Shown: positions 34,321-38,737 of the stretch, piece by piece
Layout of the letters: the number at the start of each line of letters is the position of its first letter
Numbering within the stretch: the stretch's first letter is position 1
NCBI GenBank assembly: GCA_003157015.1
Contig: PMIJ01000199.1
Span: 1-38,737 of the forward strand
DNA length: 38,737 nt
Source: Bacteroidales bacterium
GTDB taxonomy: Bacteria > Bacteroidota > Bacteroidia > Bacteroidales > VadinHA17
Direction: 5' to 3'
Notes under the pieces: generated by a model
Databases searched by the model: none
The model's input: only the letters and a program-made list of their open reading frames with translations
What the model was told of the DNA's origin: nothing
Position numbers and translations under genes: made by a program

Positions 34321-34905
34321 TCAAATTCTAATACCTGCTGAACATTCACGTCCTGCATGAAGTGCATTAAGATTGTCTTCAACAACATGATTGCCTTTCT
34401 TTCCGAATAGTTTTTTCAATGCTTTTTCAAGACTTTCAAACGGCATTTCTATAAAAGGTGAAGCGGCTCCCAGAATTACTATGTTTCCTGACCTGGGTGA
34501 TCCGGCTTCTTTCGCAATACCATCCGCATCAATTATTATATGATTCCTGATTTTTTTTATCTCTTCGAGAATTTCATCTAATGGTGGATAATCAGGTATA
34601 TTAATAAATGGATTTGAATTTGTTACCAGCCAGCCATTGTCAGAGAGCCAGGGAAGGTATCGAAGCGATTCCATCGGTTCAACAGATATTATTAGATCAG
34701 CCTTCCCGAAAGGAATAAGGTCAGATGATACCGGTTTATCAGAAAGCCTGAGATGCGATTGAACATCTCCACCTCTCTGACTCATTCCGTGAACTTCAGA
34801 TTGTTTTATGAACAGATCATTGGAAACAGCAGCAAGGCCTATTGTTGCTGCAATTGACAAAATTCCCTGGCCACCAACCCCTGATAATATAATGTCGTTT
34901 TTCAT
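34321..34905 (-). CDS. iorB: Indolepyruvate:ferredoxin oxidoreductase beta subunit
   Basis: The 194-aa protein starts MKNDIILSGVGGQGILSIA with the GVGGQG motif (9-14) of the gamma/beta domain of 2-oxoacid:ferredoxin oxidoreductases. SEVHGMSQRGGDVQSHLR (36-53) and SGNIVILGAASPF follow. With IorA it decarboxylates indolepyruvate and other aryl-pyruvates to the acyl-CoA, reducing ferredoxin. The frame opens at 34986, but that would overlap iorA; ATG 34905 follows the iorA stop by 16 bases. Operon iorA-iorB. Confidence 0.92.
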   Translation of the reverse strand: MKNDIILSGVGGQGILSIAATIGLAAVSNDLFIKQSEVHGMSQRGGDVQSHLRLSDKPVSSDLIPFGKADLIISVEPMESLRYLPWLSDNGWLVTNSNPFINIPDYPPLDEILEEIKKIRNHIIIDADGIAKEAGSPRSGNIVILGAASPFIEMPFESLEKALKKLFGKKGNHVVEDNLNALHAGRECSAGIRI

Positions 34906-34921
34906 AATCCGGATTATAGAA

Positions 34922-36526
34922 TTATTCAATTGAATTTTCTGATCTTTTTCTTCGTATAGCTGTCTGAATACATTCACGTGATGCAATTATTACTGAGACA
35001 CCCTTATAATCAAACTCTTCTTTCATGATTCGCACATTTTCAGTATAATTCTTCCGCAACGGAGTAATGACTCTTATGTGTTCACTTTGAACTCCTATTC
35101 CCGAGCAAATCTGTTCTAACCTGCCTGTGGCATTTGATTTCTGACCCCCGGTCATTCCAGTTGTGGAATTATCAGATATAATGATAGTCACCGGAGAATT
35201 TTTTACAACGGCATCAAGAAGGCCGGTCATTCCCGAATGTGTAAAAGTCGAATCACCAATAACAGCAACTGAAGGGAATAATCCTGCATCTGAAGCTCCG
35301 ATTGCCATAGTTACAGATGCACCCATATCGACACATGAGTTAATAGCACTGTACGGAGGAAGTGCTCCAAGTGTGTAGCAGCCTATATCAGAGAATACAT
35401 GCCCCTGGCCAAATGGTTTTATAGCTTCAGTTAAAGCGCTGAACATATCAGCATGTCCGCAGCCTTCACAAAAAGAAGGCGGCCTCATTTTGACCAGAGA
35501 TGGAACCTCCTGTCCAAAACTAAGCGGAAAACCCATGGCTTTCGCCACTATTGCAGGATTCAGTTCTCCGTCACGAGGAACAGTTCCATCTAGTCTGCCA
35601 CGGATTTTTATGCCTTCGTCAAGTATTCCCCGTAAGGCTTCTTCAACAACAGGCGCCCCTTCCTCCAGGATAAGAACTTCATTGCATCTTCCTGTAATTT
35701 CTTTTATAATTTCTTTTGGAAATGGATATGCTGATATTTTTAACAAAGGAAATTCACCTGCAGATTCTCCCGCGCTTTCTAAGAAGTAGTTATTCGCAAT
35801 ACCACAGGCAATGATTCCTAAGTCGTGTTTATTCCCGCCAGTAAAAATGTTATATTTTGATATCAATGGATCGTATCGTAATGATTCATATGATGATAAA
35901 AGAGTCTTATATCTTTTTCGTGCAATGGCAGGAAGAAGAACAAACTGCAGCGGGTCAGCGGGAAGGAAAAGCTTTTTCTGTGGCAGAGAAGGCCTCAGAT
36001 TAATTGTGGCCCTTGAATGAGCCATACGTGTCGTTATTCTGAAAAGAACCGGAAGCTTATATTTTTCAGATAATTCAAAGGCATCAAAAACCATATCATA
36101 AGCTTCCTGTTGATTTGATGGTTCAAAACACGGCACAAGTGCAAACTTCCCATAAAACCTTGAATCCTGTTCATTCTGTGAAGAGTGCATTGACGGGTCA
36201 TCGGCAGAAACGATTATCAGGCCTCCGTTAACCCCTGTAATAGCTGAATTAATAAACCCGTCGGCAGCCACATTCAGACCAACATGTTTCATGGCAACCA
36301 TGGCTCTCTTACCTGCATAAGACATTCCAAGAGCAGATTCGATAGCAGTTTTTTCATTCGACGACCACTCTTTGTGAATACCAGGGTAAGAGTTCTCTTC
36401 AGATGATTGAATGTATTCCATGATCTCAGTTGAAGGAGTTCCGGGGTAGGCATACATCCCGCTTAAGCCTGCATCCAGAGCAGCCTGCGCTATCGCTTCA
36501 TCACCCAGTAATAAAACTTTTTCCAT
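34922..36526 (-). CDS. iorA: Indolepyruvate:ferredoxin oxidoreductase alpha subunit, without the ferredoxin domain
   Basis: The 534-aa protein carries the N-terminal pyrimidine-binding domain (AYPGTPSTEI, 26-35), the middle domain, and the TPP-binding domain with CEGCGH (353-358), GDSTF (424-428) and DNSTTGMTGG (452-461). This is the catalytic subunit for oxidative decarboxylation of aryl-pyruvates, cytoplasmic and anaerobic. Classical archaeal IorA is longer and ends with a 2[4Fe-4S] ferredoxin domain (CxxCxxC). This one stops at SRECIQTAIRRKRSENSIE and has no such domain, as if it ended just before. Electrons must leave by another protein. It is followed by iorB after 16 bases. Confidence 0.93.
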   Translation of the reverse strand: MEKVLLLGDEAIAQAALDAGLSGMYAYPGTPSTEIMEYIQSSEENSYPGIHKEWSSNEKTAIESALGMSYAGKRAMVAMKHVGLNVAADGFINSAITGVNGGLIIVSADDPSMHSSQNEQDSRFYGKFALVPCFEPSNQQEAYDMVFDAFELSEKYKLPVLFRITTRMAHSRATINLRPSLPQKKLFLPADPLQFVLLPAIARKRYKTLLSSYESLRYDPLISKYNIFTGGNKHDLGIIACGIANNYFLESAGESAGEFPLLKISAYPFPKEIIKEITGRCNEVLILEEGAPVVEEALRGILDEGIKIRGRLDGTVPRDGELNPAIVAKAMGFPLSFGQEVPSLVKMRPPSFCEGCGHADMFSALTEAIKPFGQGHVFSDIGCYTLGALPPYSAINSCVDMGASVTMAIGASDAGLFPSVAVIGDSTFTHSGMTGLLDAVVKNSPVTIIISDNSTTGMTGGQKSNATGRLEQICSGIGVQSEHIRVITPLRKNYTENVRIMKEEFDYKGVSVIIASRECIQTAIRRKRSENSIE

Positions 36527-36708
36527 ATACTTAAAAATAAACCATCAAAATAAAGCTAATGTTATCCTGTAAATTGATTATAGTGACTTTATACTGTACA
36601 AAAAGATTGATTTACAATAAGTGTGACGATACAAAAATAATTTTTACTGCAGATTAAAATATGTTGGTATTAGGCCTGGTTAATGGTTTACAATACTCAT
36701 GGCTAACT

Positions 36709-37371
36709 TCAGTCTTTAATACATCGGACTGAAAGACCATATTTTTTACTGAAACCTGGACTATTTACATAGCACTTAAGGTAATCCAGAATACGTATCC
36801 AGGCCTGGGACGAAGTAAATTCAGTTGAAGACCACCAGTATCCGAAACTGCCTAAGCCATAGAATTGACCATGATTATTACGGGTTCCACCGGCAGGCCA
36901 TTTAAAGTCATTCCCACCTTCTTTATTCCCTTCTCCTGTCAATCCGCTGGTTCTCATCTTCATTGCCGCAAATACCGGACCACCCATAAAGGTTGTCAAC
37001 TTGATATACTCCTTATCTGAAGGCACATGCCAGCCGTATGGGGCCAATCCTCTTGGATCGATTACAGCGTACCAGTTATAGAGTTTACCATATTTTTTAC
37101 CATTCCTGGGATTGTTCTCTTCATAACACCACGCAGGTTTGCCATCGTTGCCAGATTTTTCCCATTCATCATCAGATCGTGCTTCCGGAATAGTATCCCC
37201 ATTTCTGAAGTGACTCACGGCAATGTTTTCAGACATCCATATCTGTTTGCCGATTTTATCCGTTTTGTAAATGTTCCCGTCGCGGTCTTTTACATCTCCC
37301 GTACAGGAATAAAATATTATTACCGATACAAAAAGTAAAAAGCACACAATCAGTATTTTTTTCCTGTCCAT
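36709..37371 (-). CDS. FISUMP-domain (Fib_succ_major) lipoprotein
   Basis: The 220-aa precursor (ATG 37371; the frame extends to 37443 but the added part is basic and precedes the signal) has a lipoprotein signal ending IIFYSC (Cys23). Its body is the Fibrobacter major-paralogous domain: VKDRDGNIYKTDKIGKQIWMSENI, then GKLYNWYAVIDPRGLAPYGWHVPSDKEYIKL, then SFGYWWSSTEF and GLSVRCIKD. These C-type-lectin-like domains are surface-exposed in many Bacteroidota, function unknown. It is followed upstream by a TonB-type lipoprotein gene in the same direction. Confidence 0.9.
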   Translation of the reverse strand: MDRKKILIVCFLLFVSVIIFYSCTGDVKDRDGNIYKTDKIGKQIWMSENIAVSHFRNGDTIPEARSDDEWEKSGNDGKPAWCYEENNPRNGKKYGKLYNWYAVIDPRGLAPYGWHVPSDKEYIKLTTFMGGPVFAAMKMRTSGLTGEGNKEGGNDFKWPAGGTRNNHGQFYGLGSFGYWWSSTEFTSSQAWIRILDYLKCYVNSPGFSKKYGLSVRCIKD

Positions 37372-37471
37372 AATCTTATTCCATTGATTACTATATTTAT
37401 CCCTTCTGTCCGACTTAATCCTGGCGTATTCTTTAACACTCAACGGATTTCATACAAAAATAACGACTGAA

Positions 37472-38047
37472 TCAGGGTTGTTGTTTTTTATTAAGTATTT
37501 CTGAATTCTTTGAAGGCAGAATATAAATGCCATTAAGATTTTCTCCGGGTTGCAATAAAAACCTGACAGGCACGCTATATGAAACCGCAACAGGTTTACC
37601 TGAAATCATCCCCGGCTTCCAATTTGGCATTGTGCTCATCACTCTGAGGCATTCCTTATCCAGGTCTTCCCTGATACTCCTTAAAACTTTCACATCTCCG
37701 ATTTCACCTGTACTCCGGACAATAAATTTTACAACTACCCGTCCTTCTATTTTATCCGTTACTGCCTGGCGGGGATAAATTATTCTTTTTCTTAGATATT
37801 CATTAAATGCACTTTTGCCACCGGAAAATTCAGGCATGGTTTCGCAAAACATATAAACCGGTCCGTTTGTCTGGTTCGCGGTAGAGTCTATTATAAAATT
37901 ATCGGGAACCGATTTGGTGACCATCGCAGTACTGTCCCTGCTACCTGTATTAATTGCTGATGTTGGTTTTATTGTATTGTAATTCTTGTTTTTACAGGAT
38001 ATTACAACTAGCAGCACAAGAGCAAACAGTTTTATTAATTGTTTCAT
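37472..38047 (-). CDS. Lipoprotein with a TonB C-terminal domain
   Basis: The 191-aa precursor has a lipoprotein signal (MKQLIKLFALVLLVVISC, Cys18), a low-complexity linker and a TonB C-terminal domain at about 75-165. The domain shows FSGGKSAFNEYLRKRIIYPRQAVTDKIEGRVVVKFIVRSTGEIGDVKVLRSI and the closing WKPGMISGKPVAVSYSVPVRF. Ordinary TonB is anchored by an N-terminal membrane helix that meets ExbB/D. A lipid anchor instead means this protein cannot act as a standard energy transducer unless it stays in the inner membrane. Such variants are frequent in Bacteroidota with unknown roles. It lies beside a FISUMP lipoprotein, 101 bases away. Confidence 0.87.
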   Translation of the reverse strand: MKQLIKLFALVLLVVISCKNKNYNTIKPTSAINTGSRDSTAMVTKSVPDNFIIDSTANQTNGPVYMFCETMPEFSGGKSAFNEYLRKRIIYPRQAVTDKIEGRVVVKFIVRSTGEIGDVKVLRSIREDLDKECLRVMSTMPNWKPGMISGKPVAVSYSVPVRFLLQPGENLNGIYILPSKNSEILNKKQQP

Positions 38048-38351
38048 ACTTCCATTTATTGGATGTTTTAATTTATTTCCATACTTAACCAGTTACCGGC
38101 TATTTAATTCCAAAAATTGCCCTGCTTAAATATATCTCATTTATGATGTACAACTGTTATTGAATCATCGGGGTTAACGAATTTTTCATCAAAAATAAAA
38201 ATATTATCAAACTAATTTCTTTATTTCAAAGTTAGATTTATTTTGTTGTATAGATTTTGTTTTTTGAACCAGCTCAAAGATTGTTTCTTAACTTGTTATA
38301 ATCCCCGGAATAAACTCATATTTATTATGGTCTCTTATGTAACTTCTTTTT
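38048..38351. other. 304-base non-coding stretch next to the IS110-type transposase
   Basis: AT-rich, no reading frame and no hairpin that stands out. It must hold the promoter of the TonB-type lipoprotein gene near 38050-38100 and, at its right side, the end of the insertion sequence. IS110-family elements have no clear terminal repeats and carry a structured guide (bridge) RNA in a non-coding end, so such an RNA could lie here. The IS boundary cannot be placed from this window alone. Confidence 0.4.
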
Positions 38352-38737
38352 TCAAGCTGCTTCAAGAAGGCCTATTTTCTTCTTTAGTTGATTGATTTTC
38401 TTTTCTTTATATTTTTGTCGATACTCTTCCAGTGCTTTAGGGTTGAAAGCTTCTTTATTGGTGACCATTTTATAATAGATAATTGCCAGTTTTCTTGCAG
38501 CTGCAACAACGACTTTTGGTGCACCCGCTTTTGTCCGTATCCTTCGGAAGTAGTCTCCCAAAGGACTTTTACTATTGTATAAGCCATTGGCCGCCATACG
38601 GAATGCCTGCCCTGCATGGTGTTTCTTTTTCATAATCTTGCTACTTATCACTTTGCCACCGGATATTCTTGTGTTTGGAGCCAAACCCAACCATGATGTA
38701 AAATGATGTTCGGTTTTCCATTTAGACATATCTTTCC
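38352..38737 (-). CDS. IS110/IS1111-family transposase, C-terminal part (cut by window edge)
   Basis: The visible 127 or so residues continue in frame past the ATG at 38729 to the window end (reading KDMSKWKTEHH), so that ATG is internal and the N-terminal DEDD domain lies outside. The sequence is the Transposase_20 (IS116/IS110/IS902) domain: DMSKWKTEHHFTSWLGLAPNTRISGGKVIS, then HHAGQAFRMAANGLYNSKSPLGDYFRRIRTKAGAPKVVVAAARKLAIIYYKMV. These recombinases insert and excise without target duplication, using a bridge RNA. The intact C-terminus ends KKKIGLLEAA. Whether the element is complete cannot be judged. Confidence 0.88.
   Translation of the reverse strand, partial: KDMSKWKTEHHFTSWLGLAPNTRISGGKVISSKIMKKKHHAGQAFRMAANGLYNSKSPLGDYFRRIRTKAGAPKVVVAAARKLAIIYYKMVTNKEAFNPKALEEYRQKYKEKKINQLKKKIGLLEAA

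Overview
The window looks like chromosomal DNA of a Bacteroidota bacterium, probably a Bacteroidales or Marinilabiliales relative. The signs are an AT-rich sequence, few Shine-Dalgarno sites, several boxes matching the Bacteroidota -7 promoter element TAnnTTTG just upstream of genes (2442, 6747, 7511, 26341), and lineage-typical families: a DUF4251 lipoprotein, a small outer-membrane beta-barrel protein, a FISUMP lipoprotein, a lipoprotein with a TonB C-terminal domain, an M49 peptidase with a HECVGH motif, and a short IorA. No rRNA, tRNA or CRISPR array was recognised.

Layout. 1-4.6 kb: a KimA-like APC transporter, then a DUF47/Pit phosphate-uptake pair. 4.6-9.2 kb: dipeptidyl peptidase III, an AlkD-like DNA glycosylase and secreted gamma-glutamyltransferase. 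9.3-16.6 kb (minus strand): a six-gene operon for a membrane complex related to group 4 [NiFe] hydrogenases and respiratory complex I. 16.8-21.9 kb: an AlbA_2/HTH protein divergent from a large STAND-type NTPase with one membrane helix and 14 WD40 blades. 21.9-26.8 kb: a Tat-exported GH109-like oxidoreductase/glycosidase, a YdeI/OmdA protein, murB, mltG and a half-size TauE/SafE protein. 26.8-31.7 kb: outer-membrane and exported proteins, a Zn-ribbon protein divergent from ssb, and a GCKR/MurQ-like SIS protein. 31.8-36.5 kb: an S9 peptidase and iorBA. 36.7-38.7 kb: two lipoproteins and the C-terminal part of an IS110-type transposase cut by the window edge.

The most unusual system is the six-gene operon. 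Its order (antiporter-like, NuoH-like, HyfE-like, antiporter-like, NuoCD-like, ferredoxin+NuoB-like) is that of Hyf/Hyc hydrogenases. However, the catalytic subunit has lost the cysteines that bind Ni-Fe, which places it with the energy-converting-hydrogenase-related (Ehr) complexes of unknown function. In addition, the small subunit has lost three of the four cysteines of the proximal [4Fe-4S] (N2) cluster, while a fused ferredoxin domain keeps exactly one complete cluster. The membrane arm keeps its key charged residues, so this looks like an ion-translocating machine whose redox terminus has been rebuilt or lost.

Peptide and amino-acid use is a second theme: DPP III, GGT, an S9 exopeptidase and indolepyruvate:ferredoxin oxidoreductase. 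IorAB would make reduced ferredoxin, but any link to the Ehr-like complex is only inference.

The gaps between genes carry several families of short repeats: inverted arrays of CTCTGTG/CTTTGTG units, tandem 7-8 bp repeats, ACATGCC/GGGACATAC palindromes and CCCCC(A)ATTGGGGG elements. Five of the seven convergent gene junctions hold a different palindromic element, probably a terminator.
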